From a bacterium (GTDB taxonomy: Bacteria > Auribacterota > UBA3054 > JAPLST01), in assembly GCA_026417575.1 (NCBI GenBank), contig JAOACZ010000081.1, positions 1 through 32,866 on the forward strand: a DNA stretch of 32,866 bases, in the 5' to 3' direction. Within the stretch, counting starts at the first letter, position 1; each line of letters starts with the position of its first letter. The position numbers were made by a program, and so were the translations under genes. This document shows positions 9,614 to 18,688 of this stretch, one piece after another. The notes under the pieces are model-generated. The model was not told where the DNA came from. It did no database searches and saw only the letters and a list, made by a program, of their open reading frames with translations.

Positions 9614-9763
9614 TTTTGTGCACGTCATCACCCCTGCTCCCACCGTGCTTTTCACACTGTTCACAGAACTAGGAATATAATGGGTTTTGTTTTTATGCTA
9701 TCATACTAACGATAACTTATTCGGCTTGGTGAGTAACGTTGCTTACGGCAGGGAGAAGAGTGT

Positions 9764-10855
9764 ATGAAATTTCAATGTGCAACGGCAGCCTTGCGTGATG
9801 CTGTACAGCTTATTGCGCCCGTGTGTCCAGTCCGTACGACGTTGGCGGTCTTGTCGAACGTCCACGTCGTCGCCGAAAATGGAAACATTCAACTGACGGG
9901 GACGGACTTAGACGTGGCGGTGAAAACGAGTGTGGTGGCAGATGTGGCGAAGGGTGGAGCAACTACGATTCCGGTGCGTCTATTGCTCGACGTTTTGAGG
10001 CGTTTAAACGCTGAGACAATTCAGGTCAGTGTGGACGAGAATAACGTGGCAACGTTACGTGCGGGCGACAAAACGCAATGCAGTTTACGCGGTATGGCGG
10101 CTATGGATTTTCCGAAGTTTCCGCAATTTGAAGGCAGCGACAAAGTAGAGTTAGCGGCAAAGGACCTAAGTGAAATGCTGCGCAGCACAAGCTATGCCGT
10201 GTCGCGGGATGAAACGCGGTACGTGTTAAATGGTGTATGCTTTAGTTTTGGTGAACGCTTTGACGTTGTAGCCACGGACGGGCGGCGGCTGGCGAAGTAT
10301 ACAACTACTGCAATCAAGCGGGAAGAGCCCCGACAATTAATTGTGCCGACTAAATCTATCAATATGTTGCAACAAATGCTTGCTGCGGATGGCACAGTAA
10401 CATTGCGCTACACAACCAATCAACTTGAGATCACGACTCCGCGGGCTACCATGGTAACGCGATTGATCGATGGACACTATCCTAACTATATGCAGGTAAT
10501 ACCAAAAACGTGTCAAGTGGCGGTCGAACTGTCGCGCAAGGCATTTTTGGATGCAATCGGTTTGGCCACTGTGGTAACAGAAAAGACGAAACAAGCCGTG
10601 GTCCGATTAGCCTTTGAGCGGAATAAGCTGACGGTCACTGCGCAGACAGCTGATATTGGGGAAGTGAACGAAGTCTTGGACGTAAAATACGCGGCAGAAC
10701 CAATGGAAATAGCATTCAATCCTACGTTTCTCACCGACGTGTGTCAAAACGTGGAGGCGGACGAGCTAGTCATGGAGCTGACGAACGCGACGAGCCCGGC
10801 AGTGGTGCGAGCGGGAGAGCATTTTCTGTGTGTGATCATGCCGATGCGGGTGTAA
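9764..10855 (+). CDS. dnaN: DNA polymerase III beta subunit (sliding clamp)
   Basis: 363 aa. MKFQCATAALRDAVQLIAPVCPVRTTLAVLSNVHV...; FDVVATDGRRLAKY; C-terminal CVIMPMRV. Confidence 0.96.
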   Translation: MKFQCATAALRDAVQLIAPVCPVRTTLAVLSNVHVVAENGNIQLTGTDLDVAVKTSVVADVAKGGATTIPVRLLLDVLRRLNAETIQVSVDENNVATLRAGDKTQCSLRGMAAMDFPKFPQFEGSDKVELAAKDLSEMLRSTSYAVSRDETRYVLNGVCFSFGERFDVVATDGRRLAKYTTTAIKREEPRQLIVPTKSINMLQQMLAADGTVTLRYTTNQLEITTPRATMVTRLIDGHYPNYMQVIPKTCQVAVELSRKAFLDAIGLATVVTEKTKQAVVRLAFERNKLTVTAQTADIGEVNEVLDVKYAAEPMEIAFNPTFLTDVCQNVEADELVMELTNATSPAVVRAGEHFLCVIMPMRV

Positions 10856-10867
10856 ACGCAGCAGAGG

Positions 10868-11179
10868 GTGGTAATGGGAGGAGGATCGTTTGTACGGGTG
10901 GGGGATGTTCTTGGTGAACTGCTTGAGCGGTTAAAACCCCCGGACGATGCGGCGTTGGATGCCATACTGGCTGTGTGGCCAGAAGCAGCAGGAGAGTTAG
11001 TTGCGCAACAGGCTCGGCCGGAACGCTATGAGAGAGGAGTCCTCTACGCGAACGTGAGCAACCACCTGTGGCTGCAAGAGCTACGCCGCGGTATCGGCCA
11101 GCAAATTGAACAGAAGCTGCGTACGATGGTAAAAGTGCCAATTCGTGCGATCCGCTGGCAGAGTGCAGCAAAAGCATGA
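10868..11179 (+). CDS. dciA: DUF721 / DciA-like protein
   Basis: 103 aa. VWPEAAGELVAQQARPERYERGVLYANVSNHLWLQELRR matches the DUF721 pattern; directly downstream of dnaN. ATG at 10874 is an alternative start. Confidence 0.7.
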   Translation: MVMGGGSFVRVGDVLGELLERLKPPDDAALDAILAVWPEAAGELVAQQARPERYERGVLYANVSNHLWLQELRRGIGQQIEQKLRTMVKVPIRAIRWQSAAKA

Positions 11180-11197
11180 CGGGTGTCGCGGCCGCGC

Positions 11198-11899
11198 TTA
11201 GGCCTCCGTCGTGTGATCGTGGGTAACGAGGCGGGACCAAAGATTTTCATAAAGGCGTGTCGCGAGCTGTAGCAAGGTAGGGCCGTGCTGGGCGAAATCA
11301 TCGGCAATACCTTGTAAGTGAGGCTTGTCTGCGGTCCATTCCTGAAGAAGTGGGTGAGTCATTTCAATATGAAATTGCAGAGCGAGTGCTGAGCCGATGC
11401 GATAGGCTTGGTGGGGGCAGGCTTGTGATGTCGCGAGGAGAACGGCACCTGCCGGGAGAGTGGCCATGTCTTCATGCCATTGCAGGACGGTGAAGCTCGG
11501 AGGGAAACCGGAAAACGCGGGCTCATGCGTGGCATCGGGAGTGAGAGTGACGGAGAACCACCCGACTTCTGGTTGAGGCGACTTAATCACAGGCACACCG
11601 CAGGCGAGCGCGATCAATTGGGCGCCGAGGCAAATGCCAAGGACAGGAATATGCGCAGCCATAGCACGTGCAATGAAATCTGGCTCGTCGCGCAAAAAGG
11701 GGAAGGCGGCGGTCTCGTAAACATTCATAGTGCCACCCATGACTACAATCAGATCAAACGCGCGTGGATCAGGTGGGAGAGGGTGGCCGGCGTACAAGGC
11801 GATATAGGAAATTTCGGCACCATGGGCGGTAAGGAAATCTGCCAGCGAGCCAGGTTTTTCCGTTTCCGTGTGCAAGAGCACAGCAACACGAGGTGCCAT
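11198..11899 (-). CDS. Type 1 glutamine amidotransferase (GATase1)
   Basis: VVMGGTMNVYE..., VLGICLGAQLIALA nucleophile elbow, LQWHEDMATLP, ALQFHIEMT. Track start at 12241 is too far upstream; homology begins at MAPRVAVLLHTE. Confidence 0.82.
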   Translation of the reverse strand: MAPRVAVLLHTETEKPGSLADFLTAHGAEISYIALYAGHPLPPDPRAFDLIVVMGGTMNVYETAAFPFLRDEPDFIARAMAAHIPVLGICLGAQLIALACGVPVIKSPQPEVGWFSVTLTPDATHEPAFSGFPPSFTVLQWHEDMATLPAGAVLLATSQACPHQAYRIGSALALQFHIEMTHPLLQEWTADKPHLQGIADDFAQHGPTLLQLATRLYENLWSRLVTHDHTTEA

Positions 11900-12338
11900 A
11901 GCATTGATGTGCGCCTCACCGCCCTGCGCTAAACAAATTATACCAAAATATACGTTGCGGGCAAAAAAGGACGGCCGGAGGCGGAGATAGAACAGCATGA
12001 AGCAGCTCATGTGAACGAGCGGAGGCGTAAGGCCGACAACATGACCAGGACGGCGCGTAACCGGGCTAGGACAGGCAGCATGTAAGCGGGGTAAACGGGA
12101 TGCAGAGGAGAGGAGTTTGCGCAGAAACAGCCTGCGCCAGCGGATGTTCAACCGCTCCAGTATCAGCAGGCGTTGGGTCGGTTGCGGCAGGCGGACGAAG
12201 TTTTCTCGCGCGTGAGTGGGGGGAGCCGTGCGGCGGAACACCGGTGAAGAAGAAAGTCAGGGCGAGGTTGCGGATGAGGCCTTGCAGTGCAGTGGTCGCC
12301 GGACGGCACTAAAAAGGATCAAAGGTAGGTGAATCGCA

Positions 12339-12367
12339 TTGACATACGATGAGTGGTTTGCTACACT
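12339..12367 (+). promoter_or_regulatory. Sigma70-type promoter (TTGACA-N17-TACACT) for the rnfB-like gene
   Basis: TTGACA at 12339-12344, 17-bp spacer, TACACT at 12362-12367; CDS starts at 12412. Confidence 0.65.
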
Positions 12368-12411
12368 TTGTGGAGTCATTGATGAGCTAGCAACGGCGAG
12401 CAGAGAATATT

Positions 12412-13257
12412 ATGTGGTTTCATCCATTGATAGTGATGAGTTTGTTTGGTGGCCTCTTCGGCGCGGGGCTGGCGTACGCATCGAGAAAATTTGCGGTCAA
12501 AACGGATCCACGCGTGGCCGCGGTACTGGAGGCTTTGCCGGGTGTGAATTGCGGTGCGTGCGGTTATCCGGGGTGTGCAGGGTATGCGGAAGCAGTGGTC
12601 AGTGGGAAGGCTGCACCATCGCTGTGTGCGCCGGGGGGTGCGGAAGTTACGGAAGCGGTCTGCGCGATTCTCGGTGTCACGTATGAGGCCACAGAACCGA
12701 GAGTAGCGTACGTGATGTGCCAGGGAGCACCGCACGCGCAACAAGAAGCCCAGTACGATGGCGTTGCGTCGTGCGCACTAGCGGCATTGGTGAGCGAGGG
12801 GCCGAGTGCGTGCAAGTATGCGTGTGTGATGATGGGAGATTGTTACCACGCATGTCCCTTTGGCGCGATTTCGTGGCAGACAGGGTCGGTGCCAGTTATA
12901 GATGAAGCGAAGTGTACCGCCTGCCGTAAGTGTATCGCGATTTGCCCGAAAGAGGTAATTGCGTTGCGTTACCGTAGCAAGCGTGTGCTAATTTTGTGTC
13001 ACTCCCAGGATAAAGGGGCCGTGGCGCGCAAAAAGTGTGCGGTAGCATGCATTGCCTGCACGAAGTGCGTGCAAACGTGTCCGGTACACGCTATCCGTAT
13101 GGACGGCAATCTGGCGGTTTTGGATACGGGTGTCTGTACACAATGCGGGGCGTGCGTGAAGGTTTGTCCGACGGGAGCAATTCGTGATCTTCGGCCCACC
13201 ACGAACGAAGAAAATCTCGCGAGGGCCGGTGCGGGGATAGGCGTTGCTGCGGAGTAA
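12412..13257 (+). CDS. rnfB: RnfB-like electron transport complex subunit / multi-cluster ferredoxin
   Basis: 281 aa. N-terminal TM, VNCGACGYPGCAGYAEAV 4Fe-4S domain, then CTACRKCIAICP, CIACTKCVQTCP and CTQCGACVKVCP ferredoxin motifs. Confidence 0.88.
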   Translation: MWFHPLIVMSLFGGLFGAGLAYASRKFAVKTDPRVAAVLEALPGVNCGACGYPGCAGYAEAVVSGKAAPSLCAPGGAEVTEAVCAILGVTYEATEPRVAYVMCQGAPHAQQEAQYDGVASCALAALVSEGPSACKYACVMMGDCYHACPFGAISWQTGSVPVIDEAKCTACRKCIAICPKEVIALRYRSKRVLILCHSQDKGAVARKKCAVACIACTKCVQTCPVHAIRMDGNLAVLDTGVCTQCGACVKVCPTGAIRDLRPTTNEENLARAGAGIGVAAE

Positions 13258-13286
13258 AAAAGCCGGAGCAGCATTATCTGCTCCGG
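13256..13286 (-). terminator. Rho-independent terminator for tRNA-Leu
   Basis: Perfect 9-bp stem CCGGAGCAG-ATAATG-CTGCTCCGG followed on the minus strand by CTTTTTT, just downstream of the tRNA. Confidence 0.85.
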
Positions 13287-13290
13287 AGAT

Positions 13291-13377
13291 TGGTGCCGAA
13301 GACTGGAGTTGAACCAGCACGAGGTTGCCCTCACTGCGACCTGAACGCAGCGCGTCTGCCAATTCCGCCACTTCGGC
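13291..13377 (-). tRNA. tRNA-Leu (anticodon CAG)
   Basis: Minus strand GCCGAAGTGGCGGAATTGGCAGACGCGCTGCGTTCAGGTCGCAGTGAGGGCAACCTCGTGCTGGTTCAACTCCAGTCTTCGGCACCA. 87 nt, class II with variable arm, anticodon loop TTCAGGT, encoded CCA. Confidence 0.96.
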
Positions 13378-13392
13378 AAGGCGTTTAGTTTC

Positions 13393-13421
13393 ATTCTATT
13401 CAAAGATCGGCGCGCTGTCAA
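13393..13421 (-). promoter_or_regulatory. Sigma70 promoter of tRNA-Leu (TTGACA-N17-TAGAAT)
   Basis: Minus-strand TTGACA at 13421..13416 and TAGAAT at 13398..13393, 17-bp spacer, about 15 bp upstream of the mature tRNA. Confidence 0.85.
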
Positions 13422-13772
13422 GGTGGGACATGGGCGTTAGGTTGGCGAGTTTACTCATCTGTCAAGAATGATGTTCCCAGGCAGTCGGCAAGAGCTAAAA
13501 ACGGTGAAGAGCGTCTGCCGGCGCGATGCGCAAGCAGGAGCACGCGTGTGAAACAAAAAGGCAGAGTTACCAGAAGCGATTGTCGGGGTTGAAACGAGAA
13601 CTGGGGAGGGATTGGGCGGAACAAACAAGGAAGACGGCAGAATTCTTTTGAACCTTCTGTTAAGGTGGTGCAAACGCTGCGTGGCGGCAGAGCAAAGAGT
13701 GGGCTTCCGCTTGAGCTGGTGGTGGTGGATATGGTATCATACGCGCAAGCGTTGGCAAGTGTGGGAGCACAT

Positions 13773-16580
13773 ATGACCCTGGTACGCATAGTGGCAGGAA
13801 CGGCTTTTCTAGTGGTAGCTGCTGCGTTGGCTCAGGCAGCGCAGGAAGAGCGACTTGACGCAGAGGCCTTGTACGCGCGTGGGTTGAATGCGTTAACGGC
13901 GGGAGATTTCGAAGTTGCGGCGCAGTCGTTTCAAGAATTTGCCACGCGCTACGCAAATGAACCGGCAATGACAGCTGTGATGCCGCGGGTATACTACGCG
14001 TTGGGCTGCGCGTGGTACAACCTGCGAAAGATGGAGAAAGCAGTAGAGGCATTTGAGGAACATTTGCGGCGGGCACCGACGTCGCCACAGCGGGCGGAGG
14101 TGGTATTTCGAATGGCGTCGGCGCAGCAGGCCCTGGGGGATTACGGCCGTGCAGTAAAGTTGTACAACGAATTGCTACGAGGGTTTCCAGAGTTCGAGCA
14201 GGGACCCGATGCGCGCTTTCAGATGGCGGTGTGCTACATGGCAATGGAGGACTACACGAACGCGATTCCGGCGTTACTATGGGTGCGCAGCCATCCGCGC
14301 GCGCGGGAGTTGGCCGGCGCCGCAGAGGCACTCTTGATTCGTTGTTATTTGCAAAGAGGGATGTATCAGGTGGCTTTGTCGAACCTTGTCCGCGTAGTGC
14401 GTGGGCGGCTGGCGGAGGATCACGTGGTACTCCTGGGTCTCGCTGCGCTACAGTTGGGTGATTACTTGTATGAAGACTACAACTATGAGGGGGCACTGGA
14501 TGCCTACCGATGCGTCATGCGGCGGGGCGAGATGGAGCGGCGACAGCGGGTGCGGGTTGCGCGGTTACAAAGGTTGCGTAGTGCAGTGGAGAAGCAGTCG
14601 AACCAGACCTGGGAAAGGGTTTCGATGCGAGAACGGCTGGCTGGGCTAGAGGCGCAATGTCAGGCAGAACTTGAACAGCTGGCGGGAATGCCAGAGTTTG
14701 ATACGGCGTGGTTAATGCGGTTAGCGCGCTGCTTTTACGACGTGGGACGGTTGTGGGAGGCATGTATCGCATTTCGGGCCGTGGTGGAGGAGTATCCGCA
14801 GAGTGGCATGGTCACGACAGCGCATGCGCGACTAGTTTTGTGTCTCGCACAGATGCGTCTTTTTCCCACGGCGCGTGCGGAGGCGGAGGCATTTCTAATG
14901 CGCTATCCGCGGGCTGCCGAGGCGCCTCAGATTGCGTTCGTGAAGGCAGAATCGTACCTGAATGAGGAAAATTTTGCTGCAGCGGAGGCAGAATTAGTGA
15001 AGCTGTTGGAAGAGTATCCTGAGCATCCATCGCGGGATCGGGCGGAGTTTTATTTGCATCTTGCGCAAGCACTGCAGGAGAAATTTACGGAGGCGCGAGC
15101 TGGGTTGGAACGCTGGCGGCAAACCGCTGCGTATGCAAAAAGCAGTGCGGCAGTTGACGTAGCGTATTGGTATGCGATGGTGCTATACTTCAGCGGGGAT
15201 TATACAAACGCGCTAGCACAGCTCACGGCGTTTTTGCAGCAGCACCCGGAGAGCATTTACGCACCGGACGTGCTGTATCGAATTGGTGCGGCACATTATC
15301 TGTTAGAGCGTTATCGGGATGCGGCGATTACACTCGTGCAGTTTACGCAACGGTATCCGGATCACCCGCTAATTTGGGAGGCGCGGATGTTGCGGGGGGA
15401 CGCATTGGCGGCGCTCGGGCAGCTAGACATTGCGATTCGGGCGTATCAAGAGTTAAGACCGGAGAGCGGACCGTACTATCATTACGGGGTGGCACAAATT
15501 GGGAAGTGTTACAAGTCGCTGCAGAACTATACGAACATGGTGGTGCTGTATCAAGAGTACGTGGCTACCGTGCCGAATTCGCCCCAGGTAGTGGAGGGAA
15601 TGTACTGGTTGGGCTGGGCGTACCGGCAGCTTGGGAATCTTCATGCGGCGCGGGAGGCTTACTGGGACGCGCTTGCGCGGTATGGCAACCAGCGTGCCTG
15701 GTGGGGGTTTGAGGAAATTTTGAAGGATTTGCAACGCATGTACCCAGGAAGCAACGGGGTGGAAGAGTTAGCGCAACGTTTACGCGAAGAGGTCAGCGTA
15801 CAGCGTGCCCGCGGGCGATTAACGTTGGCCTCGCGTTTGGCGATGGCGGAGTACTACATGTTGCAGCGCAACGGACGAACAAATGAGGCGGAAGAGCTGG
15901 CACGGACCTTTGGAGCGCGGTATCCGACCAATGTGTTGGGGGCGGACGGCTTGTTGTTCGTGGCGCGGCAGGCGTGGCAGCAAGGGCGTACGGCGGATGC
16001 AGTGCCATTGTTCATGCAGATCAGTCGGGAGTTTGCCGCGAGCCCGTTGCGTGCGGAGGCGGAACTGCGCCTGGCACAGGTGGCGCGGCAACGCGGCGCG
16101 CTGGAGGAGGCGGCGCGTCATCTTGCCGCGGCGGAGGCGGCGGTCCAAGACGTGCCTACTGCGTTGGAGATTACGATAGAACGTGCCGAGCATTTGTTGG
16201 GTGTGGGCGAGGCGCGTGCGGCCATTGCAAAATTTGAGGAGGTGCTCGCGAATCGCGCGGCGCGTGGGCCCCTCTGGCCACGGGCTCTTTTCGGCATTGC
16301 CTCGGCGTATGAAGAGCTGACGGACTACGTCAAGGCTATTCCGTACTACCAGCGCATCTACGTCATGTACGCGGGTTACCCCGAGCTTACGGCCAAAGCG
16401 TACTATTACAGCGGTCGTTGCTTTGAACGCCTAAATAAGATCCAGGAGGCGATCAACTCGTACCGCGAGCTGTTGAACGACCCACGACTCGAACAGTACG
16501 AAGAAGCGCGATATGCACGGGAGCGGTTGAAACACCTTACGGGCAGCAATGTTCTGCAAACAGGGGAGGGGTCGTCATGA
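13773..16580 (+). CDS. Large secreted/periplasmic tetratricopeptide-repeat protein
   Basis: Signal peptide MTLVRIVAGTAFLVVAAALAQAAQ; many TPR-like units (GDFEVAAQSFQEFATRYANEP, GDYTNALAQLTAFLQQHPES, LDIAIRAYQELRPES, DYVKAIPYYQRIYVMYAG). Track start is 13665. Confidence 0.82.
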   Translation: MTLVRIVAGTAFLVVAAALAQAAQEERLDAEALYARGLNALTAGDFEVAAQSFQEFATRYANEPAMTAVMPRVYYALGCAWYNLRKMEKAVEAFEEHLRRAPTSPQRAEVVFRMASAQQALGDYGRAVKLYNELLRGFPEFEQGPDARFQMAVCYMAMEDYTNAIPALLWVRSHPRARELAGAAEALLIRCYLQRGMYQVALSNLVRVVRGRLAEDHVVLLGLAALQLGDYLYEDYNYEGALDAYRCVMRRGEMERRQRVRVARLQRLRSAVEKQSNQTWERVSMRERLAGLEAQCQAELEQLAGMPEFDTAWLMRLARCFYDVGRLWEACIAFRAVVEEYPQSGMVTTAHARLVLCLAQMRLFPTARAEAEAFLMRYPRAAEAPQIAFVKAESYLNEENFAAAEAELVKLLEEYPEHPSRDRAEFYLHLAQALQEKFTEARAGLERWRQTAAYAKSSAAVDVAYWYAMVLYFSGDYTNALAQLTAFLQQHPESIYAPDVLYRIGAAHYLLERYRDAAITLVQFTQRYPDHPLIWEARMLRGDALAALGQLDIAIRAYQELRPESGPYYHYGVAQIGKCYKSLQNYTNMVVLYQEYVATVPNSPQVVEGMYWLGWAYRQLGNLHAAREAYWDALARYGNQRAWWGFEEILKDLQRMYPGSNGVEELAQRLREEVSVQRARGRLTLASRLAMAEYYMLQRNGRTNEAEELARTFGARYPTNVLGADGLLFVARQAWQQGRTADAVPLFMQISREFAASPLRAEAELRLAQVARQRGALEEAARHLAAAEAAVQDVPTALEITIERAEHLLGVGEARAAIAKFEEVLANRAARGPLWPRALFGIASAYEELTDYVKAIPYYQRIYVMYAGYPELTAKAYYYSGRCFERLNKIQEAINSYRELLNDPRLEQYEEARYARERLKHLTGSNVLQTGEGSS

Positions 16581-17473
16581 AGGCTCACTTGCGTTTGGTG
16601 CTACTGTGGGCTGTGAGCGCGCTTGCAGCGGCAGCGCAGCTGCTGCCGATGGCGATACGTCTGCATTTGAAGGACGGGCGCAAGCTGGACTGTGTGTTAG
16701 TGCAGCGCACAGCGGAGGGAATTCTCGTGGAAAGGCGTGTCGGCACAACCCGTGCGCGCGAACCACACCGGCTTGAGCAGATTGACGCAATCCAATTTCC
16801 GCTGCCATCGATTCTGACAAGTATAAACGTGCGCGCCCTGCGCGATAAACAAGCACTAGAGGAGGCGGTGCAGGCAGTGGAACAGCAATACACTGCATGG
16901 CAGGCGTTTGCGGATATTAGAGGAAATCACTTACCTGGATTACTGCGGCTTTATGGGGCTTTACTGGAGCGGCAAAAGGCATATGGCACGGCCGCCCGCA
17001 TGTATGAACAGCTGCAGAGAATCGCCGTAGATGAACCGACGCGCCTCCATGCAACGAAGCGTCTGGCAGTATGCACGTTTTGGACGAGCACGAACGGCGC
17101 GGCGCTGGTGGCGCTCACGAACTTTGTCGCGACAGCAGAGGATGATGCGGAACGAGCAGAGTTTTTGTTTTATGCAGGCGTGTCGTATGCGCAGCGAGGT
17201 GAGCATGTCGCGGCGCTGTTCACCTTGCTGAAAAATCCCGTATTTTACAGCATGCACGGCGCGTGGGAGCCGCGCAGTTTGACCGCGGCGCTTGCTTCGT
17301 TTGCGGCACTTGAGCGGCGCGAGGAGTTCATCACGACGTGCGCGACTCTTACGCAGCGATTTGAACGAACGGTGTGGGCAGCGATCGCGCAAGATCGGCT
17401 TCATGCGCTGACGTGCGGAACAAATCTCACAGCGTTAGCGTCTATAACCAACTACCTTGCAGAGGAACCATGA
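16577..17473 (+). CDS. Secreted TPR-like hypothetical protein
   Basis: 298 aa. N-terminal signal peptide; helical repeat-like segments. Overlaps the upstream stop by 4 bp (ATGA). Confidence 0.65.
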   Translation: MKAHLRLVLLWAVSALAAAAQLLPMAIRLHLKDGRKLDCVLVQRTAEGILVERRVGTTRAREPHRLEQIDAIQFPLPSILTSINVRALRDKQALEEAVQAVEQQYTAWQAFADIRGNHLPGLLRLYGALLERQKAYGTAARMYEQLQRIAVDEPTRLHATKRLAVCTFWTSTNGAALVALTNFVATAEDDAERAEFLFYAGVSYAQRGEHVAALFTLLKNPVFYSMHGAWEPRSLTAALASFAALERREEFITTCATLTQRFERTVWAAIAQDRLHALTCGTNLTALASITNYLAEEP

Positions 17474-18462
17474 GCTCATTGTGTTCGCTTGTGCGTGTGA
17501 CAGTGCTGAGTGTACTGATTAGCATCGCGGTCGGCATGTTCGGCGCGCCGGAAGTTCACGCGGCAGCTACCAATGCAGTAGCGCGGGCGAAGGACAAGTC
17601 CCTCTTAGATTATTACAAAGCAGGTGGAGTTCTCATGCATCCGCTCACTGTAGCATTGTGCGGTGTGTTGGCGCTCGTGATTTACCATGCGCGCTTGCTG
17701 CGCGCGGGCAAGCTTGTCCCGGCCAAAGACGCAGAAGCACTACGCGCCATGCTCTACAATCGCGATTTGAACGCCGCTTATGCCTACTGCGAGCAACACC
17801 CGAATTTTTTCACGACCGCAGTCTTGGCTGGTGTGAGTAAACTGAATCCTACAGCATCCGACCTGGGAAAGGGAGCCGCCGAAGCGGCAATGATCGATGC
17901 GGTGGATCAGCAGGAAACGCGAATGAGCTTCTGGTTGAATTTGATTTCAGTGATTGCAGCCCTCAGTCCGATGCTGGGGTTGCTTGGTACCGTACAGGGC
18001 ATGATTGGTGCGTTTGACAAGATTAGCGAAGGGAGCATGGGCAAACCAGAGCTTCTCGCAGGAGATATTGGGGTTGCGCTGATCACAACCTTTTATGGCT
18101 TGTGTGTGGGCATTCCAGCCATGTTGTCCTTTTTTATCTTTCGTGGGCGGATGAATGCGTTGCTGGGCACAATTAGCGCTGCGTTGACCGAGCTATTGGA
18201 TTTGTTTACCGGGGAAGGGCTGGCACGGCGGCGTTACGAAAGCCGCTTTGCCGCGGCAGCAGCTGCCACGGCGGGAATACCCGCGCCAGGGTATGCGCCA
18301 CAGCCAACGCCTTCAACCGCGTACGCAGCACAACCGGCACCTGCACAGAGCTATCCTTCATATTATGTCCCGCCCGCGCCCCACCCTGCCCCACAAGCAC
18401 CACCGCAGACACCGCCGCCCGGGTATCACACGCCGCCCGGAGGCGCACCACAGTCACAATAA
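17470..18462 (+). CDS. exbB: MotA/TolQ/ExbB proton channel family protein with Pro/Ala-rich C-terminal tail
   Basis: MHPLTVALCGVLALVIYHARLL, LNLISVIAALSPMLGLLGTVQGMIGAFDKIS, LLAGDIGVALITTFYGLCVGIPAML are ExbB/TolQ signatures. Starts in an ATGA overlap with the preceding gene. Confidence 0.87.
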   Translation: MSSLCSLVRVTVLSVLISIAVGMFGAPEVHAAATNAVARAKDKSLLDYYKAGGVLMHPLTVALCGVLALVIYHARLLRAGKLVPAKDAEALRAMLYNRDLNAAYAYCEQHPNFFTTAVLAGVSKLNPTASDLGKGAAEAAMIDAVDQQETRMSFWLNLISVIAALSPMLGLLGTVQGMIGAFDKISEGSMGKPELLAGDIGVALITTFYGLCVGIPAMLSFFIFRGRMNALLGTISAALTELLDLFTGEGLARRRYESRFAAAAAATAGIPAPGYAPQPTPSTAYAAQPAPAQSYPSYYVPPAPHPAPQAPPQTPPPGYHTPPGGAPQSQ

Positions 18463-18688
18463 CTCCGTTGAAGCAGCAGCAACCATCGTGCTCGCGGAAG
18501 TCTTACGTCATGACCTCGGAAGGGAAAGAACAGGATTGCGCTCCTCCCGAGCACAATCTACCCACAAGACAGCAGTTGTGAGTGTCTGCCGTGCAGGAGG
18601 TGAAGGGTGTTTGAACGCCGCCCAGTTTAGCAGGCAGGACGTATTGAGCATAGGGTGACGTGCATAACACAGGTTCTGAGGACAATCC

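Larger units (their letters stand above)
9532..9763. other. Candidate oriC (dnaA-dnaN intergenic region)
   Basis: 232-bp noncoding region between dnaA and dnaN with two DnaA boxes in opposite orientation and an AT-rich tract (about 9670-9720). Two more boxes lie upstream of dnaA. Confidence 0.55.

Noticed and set aside
12988-13421. Minus-strand ORFs (MAELADALRSGRSEGNLVLVQLQSS... and overlapping 140 aa)
   Set aside because: These are the classic spurious translations of a tRNA-Leu gene and antisense rnfB; the tRNA, promoter and terminator explain the DNA.
13660-14496. 278-aa minus-strand ORF rich in Pro/Ser/Thr
   Set aside because: Antisense shadow of the TPR gene; composition typical of reverse-frame translation.
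18463-18688. Searched for a hidden exbD after exbB
   Set aside because: Only 226 bp, stops in all relevant frames, no TM-plus-periplasmic ExbD pattern.
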